From: Deltaproteobacteria bacterium
GTDB lineage: Bacteria; Desulfobacterota; Desulfuromonadia; Geobacterales; Geobacteraceae
Length of the DNA: 56,694 nucleotides
Assembly: GCA_021847245.1 (NCBI GenBank)
Contig: JAJZUC010000010.1
Coordinates: 1-56,694 of the forward strand
Direction: 5' to 3'
Made by a program: the position numbers and the translations under genes. The notes below the pieces were generated by a model. It saw only the letters and a list, made by a program, of their open reading frames with translations, was not told where the DNA came from and ran no database searches. Positions within the stretch are counted from its first letter, which is position 1. The number at the start of each line of letters is the position of its first letter. Positions 22,179 through 33,570 of the stretch are shown in pieces.

Positions 22179-22709
22179 ATGAAGCTCGATCAGGGACTCA
22201 TCCAGGTGTACACGGGGAACGGGAAGGGGAAGACCACCGCGGCCCTGGGTCTTGCCTTCCGGGCGGTGGGGCGCGGCCTCAAGGCCGTCATGATCCAGTT
22301 CATGAAGGGTGGCGGCCCTTACGGGGAACACGCCGCAGCGGCCCGCCTCGCGCCCGATCTGACGATTATCCAGACCGGCCGCCCCGGCTGGGTCAACCGG
22401 GAGAATCCCGACCCCGAGGATGTCCGGCTTGCGCGTGCCGCCCTCGAAACGGCCCGCGAGGCGATGTCGAGCGGCAGCTACGACCTCGTCATCCTTGACG
22501 AGGTGAACGGAGCGGTTTCGTTCGGCCTGTTGACCGTCGAGGAGGTCCTGGAGTTCATGGCCGTCAAGCCTGTGCAGGTTGAGCTGGTCCTTACCGGACG
22601 CAACGTGGACGAGCGGGTGATCGCTGCGGCGGACCTGGTGACCGAAATGCGCGAAATCAAGCACTATTACCGGGCCGGGGTGCCGGCGCGGGTGGGTATA
22701 GAGAAGTGA
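22179..22709 (+). CDS. cobO: Cob(I)yrinic acid a,c-diamide adenosyltransferase (BtuR/CobA/CobO type)
   Basis: A 176-residue P-loop protein with the family's GNGKGKTT motif at residues 13-20, AVMIQFMKG and SYDLVILDEVNGAVSFG (Walker B-like). It transfers the 5'-deoxyadenosyl group from ATP to cob(I)alamin-type corrinoids, producing adenosylcobalamin in the cytoplasm. ATG 22179 is chosen because GGGGAG sits 8 bases upstream and the protein then starts like its relatives; an in-frame TTG at 22149 is not needed. The two downstream genes handle adenosylcobalamin-dependent mutase function, so the operon pairs cofactor synthesis with its use. Confidence 0.92.
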   Translation: MKLDQGLIQVYTGNGKGKTTAALGLAFRAVGRGLKAVMIQFMKGGGPYGEHAAAARLAPDLTIIQTGRPGWVNRENPDPEDVRLARAALETAREAMSSGSYDLVILDEVNGAVSFGLLTVEEVLEFMAVKPVQVELVLTGRNVDERVIAAADLVTEMREIKHYYRAGVPARVGIEK

Positions 22710-22730
22710 ACACGAGCCAAGGAGAGTGCC

Positions 22731-23135
22731 ATGACTGAAAGAACGCTGCGTATTCTCGTCGGGAAGCCGGGCCTCGACGGCCACGACCGTGGGGCCAAGA
22801 TCATCGCCCGCGCCTTCCGCGACGCCGGTTTCGAGGTTGTCTACACGGGGCTCCACCAGACCCCCGAGCAGATCGTTTCGGCGGCCATTCAGGAGGATGT
22901 GGATGCGGTGGGGCTTTCGATCCTTTCCGGCGCCCATAATTCGCTCCTGCCGAGGGTCTGCGAGCTCCTCAGGGAGAAGTCGGCCGATGACATCGTCGTG
23001 TTCGGCGGCGGCGTGATTCCCGAGGACGATATCCCCGGTCTCAAGGCCGCCGGCATCAAGGAGGTTTTCACGCCCGGCACTTCCACCGAGCATATCGTCG
23101 GGTGGATCCGCGAGCATGTGACGCCGAGGGGGTAG
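22731..23135 (+). CDS. Cobalamin-binding small subunit of methylmalonyl-CoA (acyl-CoA) mutase
   Basis: This 134-residue protein is a stand-alone B12-binding domain with D16-x-H18-x-x-G21 ([10 protein letters not shown]), where His18 is the lower cobalt ligand. LSILSGAH and VFGGGVIP complete the Rossmann-like base. Separate small subunits of this kind pair with a large catalytic chain (mcmA1-like), not present in this window, to isomerise methylmalonyl-CoA and succinyl-CoA or a related acyl-CoA pair. It lies between the adenosyltransferase and meaB, strong context for the mutase role. RBS: AAGGAGAG upstream of ATG 22731. Confidence 0.9.
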   Translation: MTERTLRILVGKPGLDGHDRGAKIIARAFRDAGFEVVYTGLHQTPEQIVSAAIQEDVDAVGLSILSGAHNSLLPRVCELLREKSADDIVVFGGGVIPEDDIPGLKAAGIKEVFTPGTSTEHIVGWIREHVTPRG

Positions 23136-23219
23136 CGGGGTGCGGGCAGAAAGCGCTGCAGAACGATGGGTCAGTCGTGGAGCGGCTGCTAACGTCCACC
23201 TGTATTGAAGGAACCGAGC

Positions 23220-24182
23220 ATGTCTTTGGCAGACAGAATTCTTGACGGCGATATCCGTGCCGCCGCACGCCTCATGAGGGATCTCGACGACGGTTTTCGG
23301 AGCGCCGCCGACGAGATGAAAAAGCTCTACCCCCTGACGGGGAGGGCTTTCATTCTCGGGATCACCGGGCCTCCGGGGGCCGGAAAGTCGACCCTCGTGG
23401 ACCAGCTCACCGCCGCGTATCGGCATCGGGGAAAGCGTGTGGGGGTGGTGGCGATCGATCCGACCAGCCCCTTTACCGGCGGGGCGATCCTGGGGGACCG
23501 GATCAGGATGAACCGCCATGCCGACGATCCGGGGGTGTTCATCAGGAGCCTCGCCACCCGCGGTCACATGGGGGGGCTATCCCGCTCCACCGGCGACGTG
23601 GTTAACGTCATGGACGCCATGGGGATGGATGTCGTGATCATCGAGACGGTGGGGGTGGGGCAGGACGAAATCGACATCGTCCGGATGGCCCACACGACGG
23701 TGGTGGTGTCGGTGCCGGGGCTGGGCGACGATATCCAGGCGATCAAGGCGGGTGTTCTGGAGATCGGCGATCTTTTCGTGGTGAACAAGGCCGACCGGGA
23801 CGGGGCGGACCGGACCGCGCGGGAGCTTGCCGTCATGCTGGAGATGAAGCAGACCAAACCGGACGACTGGCAGCCGAAGGTGCTGCTGACCGAGGCGAGT
23901 CGCAACCGCGGCATCGAGGAGTTGGTGGTGGAGATCGAGAAGCACCGCCGGCATCTCGTCGACTCGGGGGCGCTGGAGCGGATCTGCGAGGAGCGGAGCG
24001 TGCGGCACTTCATGGATCTGCTCAAGGAAAGGCTGTTTGCCGAGGTCTATGGCCACATCCGGGTGAACGGGCAGTTCAGGGAGGTCGTCGAGGAGATGAG
24101 GTCGCGCCGGACCGATCCCTACAGCGCCGTGGAGCGGATCATCGCCGAACGGTTCGGGGAAGCGCGAACTTCCGCCTCTTGA
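23220..24182 (+). CDS. meaB: Methylmalonyl-CoA mutase-associated GTPase MeaB
   Basis: A 320-residue SIMIBI-class G protein. The P loop GPPGAGKST is at residues 50-58, followed by DPTSPFTGGAILGDRIRM (the MeaB/ArgK signature), ETVGVGQDEIDI and NKADRDGADR. MeaB loads adenosylcobalamin into methylmalonyl-CoA mutase and protects or reactivates it with GTP hydrolysis. ATG 23220 fits the family start; TTG 23205 is in frame but would overlap the GAAGGAA ribosome binding site. It closes the operon: a strong terminator follows at 24222. Confidence 0.92.
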   Translation: MSLADRILDGDIRAAARLMRDLDDGFRSAADEMKKLYPLTGRAFILGITGPPGAGKSTLVDQLTAAYRHRGKRVGVVAIDPTSPFTGGAILGDRIRMNRHADDPGVFIRSLATRGHMGGLSRSTGDVVNVMDAMGMDVVIIETVGVGQDEIDIVRMAHTTVVVSVPGLGDDIQAIKAGVLEIGDLFVVNKADRDGADRTARELAVMLEMKQTKPDDWQPKVLLTEASRNRGIEELVVEIEKHRRHLVDSGALERICEERSVRHFMDLLKERLFAEVYGHIRVNGQFREVVEEMRSRRTDPYSAVERIIAERFGEARTSAS

Positions 24183-24221
24183 CCGGGGCGGGCAAAAGTG
24201 CTACGGTGCGGGCATGTTTTT

Positions 24222-24250
24222 CAATGGGGCTTTCGCCCCATTCTTTTTTT
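24222..24250 (+). terminator. Rho-independent terminator after meaB
   Basis: AATGGGGC pairs with GCCCCATT around a TTTC loop and is followed by CTTTTTTTT. It separates the cobalamin operon from the transpeptidase gene, whose ATG is 19 bases downstream. Confidence 0.85.
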
Positions 24251-24268
24251 GCCACAGGACGGAAACCC

Positions 24269-25135
24269 ATGATCCGCAGTCTGGCCCCTTTTCTTTCCCT
24301 CGTCGTTTTTTCCGCCATCGTTGTCCATGAGCCGGCCTCCATCTCGGTGCCGGGAGCCTCTCCCGCCGACAGGGCCAGGGAAGACCTCACCCGCATCGAC
24401 TATCCGAGCCAGCGCAGCGTCAAATGGACCGTCCACTTCATCAGGCCCAACGAAACCCTTGAATCGCTCTTCGGGCCCGACTGGGTGACGGTGGCCCGCT
24501 TTAACCGGATCGACCGGCGGCACACCTATCCCGGCATGACTTTGAAGGTGCCGGAGGATCTGGCGGCGGCCCGCGAGTACACGCCGCTTCCCCGGGAATA
24601 CGAGCCCGCGAAGCACTATGAGAAGTACATCCTCATCAGCCTGACCGAACAGTGGATCGGGGCATATGAAAACGGGAAACTCCGGTTTTCCATGCCCGCG
24701 GCCACCGGCGCCGTGGGGCACGAAACCCCCACCGGCATCTTCCAGATTGATGCCCGCCACCGCACCCACACGTCGTCACTCTACAAGACCGAAGACCAGA
24801 CCGCCCAGTACCCGATGGACTTCGCGATGCGCTTCCACGTGGGGGCGGACAATGTCGCCTACTGGATGCACGCGCGGGACCTGCCGGGGCGCCCCGCCTC
24901 CCACGGGTGCGTCGGGCTCTTCGACGAGGCGATGCAGGAGCGGATGTACGGCATCCCGGAGAAACCGGTGCTGCAGGACGCGAAAAAGCTCTACGACTGG
25001 GCCGTGGGGGAGGACGAATACGAGGACGACACCGGTGAGCTGGAACTGCTCGAAGACGGACCGGTGGTGGAGGTGACCGGCTCCAACCCGGTATATCTCG
25101 CCGAGCCGCTCAAGCCCCTCGTCGCATCCCGCTAG
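24269..25135 (+). CDS. L,D-transpeptidase (YkuD/ErfK family) with LysM-like region
   Basis: From ATG 24269 (with AGGACGG upstream) the protein has 288 residues: an N-terminal export signal (about 1-22), a LysM-like part (about 45-95, FIRPNETLESLFG then WVTVARFNRID), and a YkuD catalytic domain (about 115-235). The catalytic motif is S211-H212-G213-C214 with a conserved histidine earlier (YWMHARDLPG). These enzymes make 3-3 cross-links or attach proteins to peptidoglycan in the periplasm. An acidic tail (EDEYEDDTGELELLEDG) follows the domain, which is unusual. It stands as a single gene between a terminator and the next start. Confidence 0.88.
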   Translation: MIRSLAPFLSLVVFSAIVVHEPASISVPGASPADRAREDLTRIDYPSQRSVKWTVHFIRPNETLESLFGPDWVTVARFNRIDRRHTYPGMTLKVPEDLAAAREYTPLPREYEPAKHYEKYILISLTEQWIGAYENGKLRFSMPAATGAVGHETPTGIFQIDARHRTHTSSLYKTEDQTAQYPMDFAMRFHVGADNVAYWMHARDLPGRPASHGCVGLFDEAMQERMYGIPEKPVLQDAKKLYDWAVGEDEYEDDTGELELLEDGPVVEVTGSNPVYLAEPLKPLVASR

Positions 25136-25192
25136 CGGCGAAAATCCCGCTCGCACTTTACTTTTGCCGCTGTTGCGGCACACTCTTTTCCC

Positions 25193-27835
25193 ATGGATGT
25201 CATCACTACCCACGTGAACGCCGACTTCGACTGCCTCGGTGCGATGGTTGCGGCGAAGCGGCTCTACCCCGATGCCCTCATGGTCTTTTCCGGTTCCCAG
25301 GAGAAGAGCATGCGGGATTTCTTCCTAAAGTCCCCCGGTTACGTTCCCTCCCTCACCCGGCTGAAGGAGCTGGATTTCGAGCAGATCTCCCGCCTCATCC
25401 TTGTCGACTGCCAGCACTCGTCCCGCATCGGGCGCTTTGCCGAGGTGCTGGGCCGCCCCGGCGTCGAGGTCCATATCTACGACCACCACCCGGGCGCCTC
25501 GGGGGACATCAGGCCGAGCGGGGGCGAGATCCGCGACTGCGGCTCCTCCACCTCCATCCTGGCGCTGATCCTGAAGGAGAAGGGGGTGGAAGTGACACCG
25601 GTCGAAGCGACGCTCATGATGCTCGGCATCTACGAGGATACCGGCAACCTCACCTTCCCCTCCACGACGACCGATGACTACGCCGCCGCGGCCTGGCTCC
25701 TGGGGCAGGGGGCGAACCTGAACATTGTTGCCGATTTCGTCACCCAGGAACTGACCGCCGAGCAGGTCTCGCTCCTCAACGACCTGATCAAGTCGCTGCG
25801 GACCGTCAGCGTGAACGGCGTAGATGTTGCCATTGCCCACGCCTCTCTCGACTACTACGTGGGCGACATTGCCGTGCTGGCCCATATGATGCGCGACATG
25901 GAGAACCTGGAGGCGCTCTTTGTGGTGGTGGGAATGGGGGAGCGGGTCTACATCGTGGCCCGCAGCCGCATCCCCGAGGTGGATGTGGGGGCGATCCTGC
26001 GGGAGTTCGGCGGGGGCGGCCATGCCACCGCGGCAGCGGCGACGGTGCGGGGGGAGACCGTGATCCAGGTGCTGGGGCGCCTGAACCGGCTTCTCCCGGA
26101 ACGGGTGAACCCCAAGCGCATCGCCGCCGATCTGATGTCGTCCCCGGTGATGACCATGCCGGTCGGCACCACGCTGGCCGAGGCGCGGGAATACCTGACC
26201 CGCTACAACGTGAACGCCATGCCGGTCATGGAGGGCGAACGGATGGTGGGGATCATCTCCCGCCGGATCGTGGAAAAGGCCCTCTACCACGGCCTGGGCG
26301 ATCTGCCGGTGAGCGAATACATGCATACGGAGTATCTGCGCGCCGAGCCTTCCACGCCGATCGCAGCGCTGCAGGAATACATCGTCGTGCAGCACCGGCG
26401 GCTCGTCCCGGTCTTCGAGAAGGAGCGGCTCGTCGGCGTCATTACCCGGACCGATCTGCTGCGCTACATGTATGCCGGGGTGCAGCGGAGCGCCGAGGCG
26501 GTCTATGACCTGGCCCGGGAGAATCCGCCTGTGCGGCGGCGCGAGGTGCTGCACCTGATGAACAAGGGGCTGCCGGCACGGGTGATTTCTTTGCTCCGGG
26601 ATCTCGGGAGGGTGGGGGACGAGCTGGAGCTCCCCCTCTATGCCGTCGGCGGCTTCGTGCGGGATCTCCTTCTCGGCAACAAAAACTACGATATCGACGT
26701 GTCGGTGGAGGGGGACGGGATCCTCTTCGCCGAGGCCTTCGCCTCCCGCATGGGCTGCCGGGTGAAGAGCCACGACAAATTCGGCACCGCCGTCATCGTC
26801 CTCCCCGACGGGTTCAAGGTGGATGTGGCGAGCACGAGGCTCGAGTATTACGCCACCCCGGGCGCCCTTCCGACGGTGGAGCGCTCCTCGCTCAAGATGG
26901 ACCTCTACCGGCGGGACTTCACCATCAACACCCTCGCCATCCGGCTGAACGGCGCCGATTTCGGGCTGCTTCTCGACTACTTCGGCGCCTACCGCGACCT
27001 CCAGGAGAAGTCGATCCGGGTCCTCCACAACCTCTCCTTTGTCGAGGACCCGACGCGCGTCTTTCGGGCGGTCCGCTTCGAGCAGCGCCTCGGCTTCCAG
27101 ATCTCCCGTCACACCGAAAACCTCGTCAAGAATGCCGTCAAGATGGGGTTTCTGGAGAAACTCGGCGGAAAGAGGCTGCTGAATGAACTGGTGGCAATCC
27201 TGAGGGAACGGGAGCCGGTCCGGGCGATCATCCGGATGTCGGGGCTGGGGCTCCTGAGGTTCATCCACCCCGATATCGCCCTCAGGGAAGATAACCTGCG
27301 GGTCCTGGACGAGGTGAAGAAGGTGATCAGCTGGTTCGATCTTCTCTATCTCGGCGAGACGATCGAGACCTGGGTGGTCTACTTGCTGGCACTCACCTCC
27401 TCCCTTTCCGGCGGCTCCTTCCGGGGAACCTGCACGCGGCTCTCGGTCTCGGAGCGCTACCGCGAGCGGCTCATCGAGATGCGCGACCAGGGCGAGCAGG
27501 TGCTGGAGCTGATGGAGCGGAAGGTGGCGCGGGGGGAGGAGGTGCGGCGCAGCGACATCTTCTTCTGGCTCCGGGGCCTGACGACCGAGGTTCTCCTCTA
27601 CATCATGGCGAAAACGGGCCGGGAGGTGGTGCGGAAGTTCGTTTCCCTCTACGTGACCCACCTGCGTGGCGTGACCACCGCCATTACGGGGGACGACCTG
27701 AGGGAGCTGGGGCTCCCTTCCGGACCCCGCTATCGGGAGATCCTCGACCTCGTCCTTACGGCCCGGCTGAACGGTGAAGCGGCAACCCGCGACGACGAGC
27801 TTCGGATTGCCGCCAGCGCAATGGCGGCTGTGTAG
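25193..27835 (+). CDS. DHH-CBS-poly(A) polymerase/tRNA nucleotidyltransferase fusion protein
   Basis: An 880-residue multidomain protein. Residues 1-305 form a DHH/DHHA1 phosphoesterase-like part (HVNADFDCLGAM, YDHHPGASGD, and the GGGGHATAAAA end). Residues about 310-430 are two CBS repeats (MSSPVMTMPVGTTLAEAREY; then the second at about 370). Residues about 478-600 are a class II nucleotidyltransferase head (LYAVGGFVRDLLLG, DIDVSVEGDG, RRDFTINTLA), followed by the RNA-binding neck and a helical tail. Relatives in Geobacter and other deep-branching groups act as A-adding tRNA enzymes or poly(A) polymerases. The CBS pair suggests adenylate-level control; which activity this copy has is not readable. 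Confidence 0.85.
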   Translation: MDVITTHVNADFDCLGAMVAAKRLYPDALMVFSGSQEKSMRDFFLKSPGYVPSLTRLKELDFEQISRLILVDCQHSSRIGRFAEVLGRPGVEVHIYDHHPGASGDIRPSGGEIRDCGSSTSILALILKEKGVEVTPVEATLMMLGIYEDTGNLTFPSTTTDDYAAAAWLLGQGANLNIVADFVTQELTAEQVSLLNDLIKSLRTVSVNGVDVAIAHASLDYYVGDIAVLAHMMRDMENLEALFVVVGMGERVYIVARSRIPEVDVGAILREFGGGGHATAAAATVRGETVIQVLGRLNRLLPERVNPKRIAADLMSSPVMTMPVGTTLAEAREYLTRYNVNAMPVMEGERMVGIISRRIVEKALYHGLGDLPVSEYMHTEYLRAEPSTPIAALQEYIVVQHRRLVPVFEKERLVGVITRTDLLRYMYAGVQRSAEAVYDLARENPPVRRREVLHLMNKGLPARVISLLRDLGRVGDELELPLYAVGGFVRDLLLGNKNYDIDVSVEGDGILFAEAFASRMGCRVKSHDKFGTAVIVLPDGFKVDVASTRLEYYATPGALPTVERSSLKMDLYRRDFTINTLAIRLNGADFGLLLDYFGAYRDLQEKSIRVLHNLSFVEDPTRVFRAVRFEQRLGFQISRHTENLVKNAVKMGFLEKLGGKRLLNELVAILREREPVRAIIRMSGLGLLRFIHPDIALREDNLRVLDEVKKVISWFDLLYLGETIETWVVYLLALTSSLSGGSFRGTCTRLSVSERYRERLIEMRDQGEQVLELMERKVARGEEVRRSDIFFWLRGLTTEVLLYIMAKTGREVVRKFVSLYVTHLRGVTTAITGDDLRELGLPSGPRYREILDLVLTARLNGEAATRDDELRIAASAMAAV

Positions 27836-28108
27836 CAATAATGCAAATTCCGCTGCGTTGCCTGCCAATGTGCCGGAATACCGTGCGAAAAAGGTGGCGG
27901 TGCTCTCCGGCTGCCGGGCTACCGTCTCGAAAATCTGTTGCGCGATTGCAACGTCCGTTCTCCCGGCAGCCGGGTCTCCGTGGGGGAGGCTCCCGCTTAT
28001 GCCCGTGATTTCCGCCTCTTGTGCGGATATCTCCCTGGTGCCGGCAGTTGGCCCGTTCATTGCTAAAGATTGGAGAATCGAGTGAAATTGACATGTAAGG
28101 GGTACCCG
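27836..28108 (+). other. Intergenic region without a recognisable gene
   Basis: The 273 bases contain open frames on both strands only because of base composition; none has a family signature. A good ribosome binding site (AAGGGG, 28098-28103) ends the stretch and serves the next gene. No clear promoter or hairpin was found. Confidence 0.5.
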
Positions 28109-28504
28109 ATGGCACACACCGTTCGCACCGTTATCTTTTCCGCTCTGATCGCCCTGATGCTGGCGGCCACCTCCGTTCCCTGCCACGCCGACGAGGGAGG
28201 GTTCGAAACCGTCTTCAGAAATGCCCTCTACGGCGGTCTGGCGGGGGCGCTGGTGGGTGGGGCCTTGCTGGCGTTCACCCACCGGCCGGCCGATCACCTC
28301 GACTACGTCGGTTACGGGGCGGCAGGGGGGATCCTGGCCGGTGCCGTTTACGGTACCGCGAAGGCGGCAACGGCGCTGGCAGAGGTGGAGAACGGCAAGG
28401 TGAGACTGGCGGTGCCGTCCGTCATCCCGGATTACGTCCCGGCCCGCGGACACGGCGAAGGTGGGGTGATCGTTTCGGCCCAGGTGCTGCGCGGCAAATT
28501 CTGA
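28109..28504 (+). CDS. Small secreted glycine-zipper protein
   Basis: A 131-residue protein starting at ATG 28109, chosen for its AAGGGG ribosome binding site and because a proper signal peptide follows (MAHTVRTVIFSALIALMLAA ending in CHA-DE). Two glycine-rich membrane-like helices follow: YGGLAGALVGGALLAF (about 45-62) and YGAAGGILAGAVYGTAKAA (about 72-92), the pattern of glycine-zipper proteins that associate with or oligomerise in membranes. The C-terminal 40 residues are soluble. The specific function is unknown. A terminator shared with the convergent biotin operon follows at once. Confidence 0.7.
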   Translation: MAHTVRTVIFSALIALMLAATSVPCHADEGGFETVFRNALYGGLAGALVGGALLAFTHRPADHLDYVGYGAAGGILAGAVYGTAKAATALAEVENGKVRLAVPSVIPDYVPARGHGEGGVIVSAQVLRGKF

Positions 28505-28529
28505 AGAAGATATAAGTGAAGAAAACAAC

Positions 28530-28566
28530 AAAGGGGATGACGCAGTTGCGCTCATCCCCTTTTTTT
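28530..28566. terminator. Bidirectional terminator between convergent genes
   Basis: AAGGGGATGA pairs with TCATCCCCTT around CGCAGTTGCGC, itself partly paired, with T7 on the plus side and A-rich sequence on the other. It can end both the glycine-zipper gene (plus) and the bio operon (minus). Confidence 0.9.
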
Positions 28567-28569
28567 CGG

Positions 28570-31637
<3,068 letters not shown>

Positions 31638-31658
31638 AACTTACCTCCCGCGGCTTGG

Positions 31659-31686
31659 TCTATCACGGAAGATGGCCGGTTGTCAA
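31659..31686 (-). promoter_or_regulatory. Possible promoter of the bioB-bioD-bioA operon
   Basis: On the minus strand TTGACA (31686-31681) lies 16 bases from GATAGA (31664-31659), a poor -10. The -35 is embedded in a small palindrome, GGTTGACAACC. This does not match the GTTTAC-type BirA operator I would expect, so the control is unclear. Confidence 0.4.
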
Positions 31687-31784
31687 CCAGGCCCGGCTGC
31701 ATGGTTAACGACCGGGGCGCAAAAATCGATACGGGTGGTCAGCAAGGATTGAAGATTTGCGGCTTTTCAGGATGAAAAAAATAC

Positions 31785-31813
31785 TTGCAATCGCCGGGGG
31801 TTCGTGTTAAACA
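31785..31813 (+). promoter_or_regulatory. Probable promoter of the rimP-nusA-infB operon
   Basis: TTGCAA (31785-31790) and TAAACA (31808-31813) are 17 bases apart, just upstream of a leader terminator. The -10 is imperfect. Transcription would start near 31820. Confidence 0.45.
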
Positions 31814-31838
31814 GCTAGTACAAGTTAATGTTCACTCA

Positions 31839-31866
31839 AAAGTGAGCTCCTGAGCTCACTTTTTTT
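31839..31866 (+). terminator. Intrinsic terminator in the rimP leader (possible attenuator)
   Basis: AAGTGAGCTC pairs perfectly with GAGCTCACTT and is followed directly by T7. It lies between the probable promoter and the rimP start (22 bases away), with no gene upstream on this strand that would need it, so it either ends a very short transcript or attenuates the operon. Confidence 0.75.
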
Positions 31867-31887
31867 GTTTCTGAGGTTTTGTTCCCT

Positions 31888-32367
31888 ATGGCGCATCAGG
31901 ATGTGGCAACCAGGGTTGCGGGTATTGTCGAGGGGATTGTGGCGCCCCTCGGGATGGAGCTCGTCGATGTCGAGTACAAGCGGGAAGGGCGCCAGATGGT
32001 GCTGCGGCTTTTCCTCGACAAGGAAGGTGGGATTACCCTGGACGATTGTTCGGAAGTTAGCCGTGAGCTCTCCGAAATACTCGATGTGGAAGATTTTATC
32101 GGTGACCGTTATACGCTTGAGGTCTCGTCGCCAGGGCTTAATCGTCCCCTCAGGAAAGAATCCGATTACGACCGTTTCCGGGGGCGCCTGGTGAAGATCA
32201 GGACCTTCGAGCTCCTGGCGGACGAGGCGGGGAACCGGCGCAAGACCTTTCTCGGCGATCTCGAAGGCCTCCATGACGGTGTCGTCGTCATTCGCCTGCG
32301 TGAAGGACAGATGGCCCGCATTCCGCTTGAAAAAATCGCCAAGGCGAATCTGGAATTCGAACTTTAG
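31888..32367 (+). CDS. rimP: Ribosome maturation factor RimP
   Basis: A 159-residue protein with the two-domain RimP pattern: an N-terminal domain with GMELVDVEYKREGRQMVLRL and DKEGGITLDDCSEVSRELSE, then LEVSSPGLNRPLRKESDYDRF, and a C-terminal SH3-like domain. It binds the 30S subunit during assembly, mainly with S12. ATG 31888 is used; GAGG lies a little far upstream (about 11 bases). It is the first gene of the conserved rimP-nusA-infB series, and the leader holds a terminator-like hairpin. Confidence 0.93.
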   Translation: MAHQDVATRVAGIVEGIVAPLGMELVDVEYKREGRQMVLRLFLDKEGGITLDDCSEVSRELSEILDVEDFIGDRYTLEVSSPGLNRPLRKESDYDRFRGRLVKIRTFELLADEAGNRRKTFLGDLEGLHDGVVVIRLREGQMARIPLEKIAKANLEFEL

Positions 32368-32407
32368 GAATCAATCGTAACCATAGACTTTTTAAGGAGA
32401 ATCCGAA

Positions 32408-33568
32408 GTGGAAACGACCTTCAACCTCAAGCACATCATCGACCAGATCGTGAAGGAAAAGGGCATTGACCGCCAGATCGTCGTCGAGGCCCTGGAGCAG
32501 GCGGTTCTTACCGCCGCCAACAAGAAGTTTCGGAACACGCGCGACCTGGAGGCGCACTACAACTCCGAGATCGGCGAGGTCGAACTCTTCGAATTCGTCA
32601 CGGTGGTGGATGAGGTGCAGGACTCCTACAAGGAGATCGATCTTGAGGAGGCGAAGGAGATCGATCCCGATGTCGAAGTCGGCGATTCGCTCGGAATGAA
32701 GCTCGATGCGAGCGGTTTCACCCGGATCGCCGCCCAGACCGCCAAGCAGGTGATCATCCAGAAGGTCCGCGAGGCCGAGCGGGAAACGATTTTCAACGAG
32801 TTCAAGGATCGAATCGGGGAGCTCGTCAACGGGGTTGTCCGCCGCTTCGAGCGGGGAGACCTGATCATCGACCTCGGCCGGGCTGAAGCATTTCTTCCCC
32901 AGAAGGAGCAGGCCGCCCGCGAGGTGTACCGTCAGGGGGACCGCGTCAAGGCCCTTATCACCGATATCCGGATGACGCCGAAGGGACCGCAGATCCTCAT
33001 GTCGCGGACCCATCCAAATGTTCTCGCCAAGCTGTTCGAAGCAGAGGTGCCCGAAATAGCCGAAGGGATTGTGGAGGTCAAGTCGGTGGTCCGCGAGCCC
33101 GGGAGCCGCTCCAAGATCGCCGTCTACTCCCATGATTCGGACGTGGATCCGGTCGGCGCCTGCGTAGGCATGCGCGGCTCCCGGGTTCAGAATGTCGTTT
33201 CCGAGCTTCGCGGCGAGAAAATCGACATCATCCCCTGGTCCGAGGATCCGGCCCGTTTCGCCTGCAATGCCCTGCAGCCTGCCGTAGTCTCCAAGGTGTA
33301 CATAGACGAAGAGAATCGCGCCATGGAGATAATCGTCTCCGACGACCAGCTCTCCCTCGCCATTGGCAAGCGCGGACAGAACGTACGGCTTGCCGCGCGC
33401 CTCACCGGGTGGCGGATCGATATCAAGAGCGAGACCCGCGCCGCGGAGGCGGAGCTGCTTGAGTTCTCATCGTACGATGGGACCGCGGAAGAGGCCGCTG
33501 AAGCGGAGACCTCCGAAGGTCCCGTGGCAGAGCCCGGCGAGGTGCCGGTCGAGCAGGTCGAAGAGTAG
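32408..33568 (+). CDS. nusA: Transcription elongation/termination factor NusA
   Basis: A 386-residue NusA with an N-terminal RNA polymerase-binding domain (about 1-125), S1 domain (about 135-200, [18 protein letters not shown]), and two KH domains (about 205-345, [19 protein letters not shown] and [21 protein letters not shown]). The C-terminal acidic repeats of enterobacterial NusA are absent, as in most bacteria; the tail is only a short acidic stretch. It acts in pausing, termination and rRNA antitermination. The start is GTG 32408 with AAGGAGAA upstream. It is followed after 2 bases by the YlxR-type gene. Confidence 0.95.
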   Translation: METTFNLKHIIDQIVKEKGIDRQIVVEALEQAVLTAANKKFRNTRDLEAHYNSEIGEVELFEFVTVVDEVQDSYKEIDLEEAKEIDPDVEVGDSLGMKLDASGFTRIAAQTAKQVIIQKVREAERETIFNEFKDRIGELVNGVVRRFERGDLIIDLGRAEAFLPQKEQAAREVYRQGDRVKALITDIRMTPKGPQILMSRTHPNVLAKLFEAEVPEIAEGIVEVKSVVREPGSRSKIAVYSHDSDVDPVGACVGMRGSRVQNVVSELRGEKIDIIPWSEDPARFACNALQPAVVSKVYIDEENRAMEIIVSDDQLSLAIGKRGQNVRLAARLTGWRIDIKSETRAAEAELLEFSSYDGTAEEAAEAETSEGPVAEPGEVPVEQVEE

Positions 33569-33570
33569 AG

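Noticed and set aside
27774..28085. A 103-codon plus-strand frame between the polymerase fusion and the glycine-zipper gene
   Set aside because: It begins inside the upstream gene, has no ribosome binding site or motif, and reads like translated non-coding sequence.
31681..31691. BirA operator at the GGTTGACAACC palindrome upstream of bioB
   Set aside because: The spacing and sequence do not match known biotin operators, and the palindrome is too short to support the claim.
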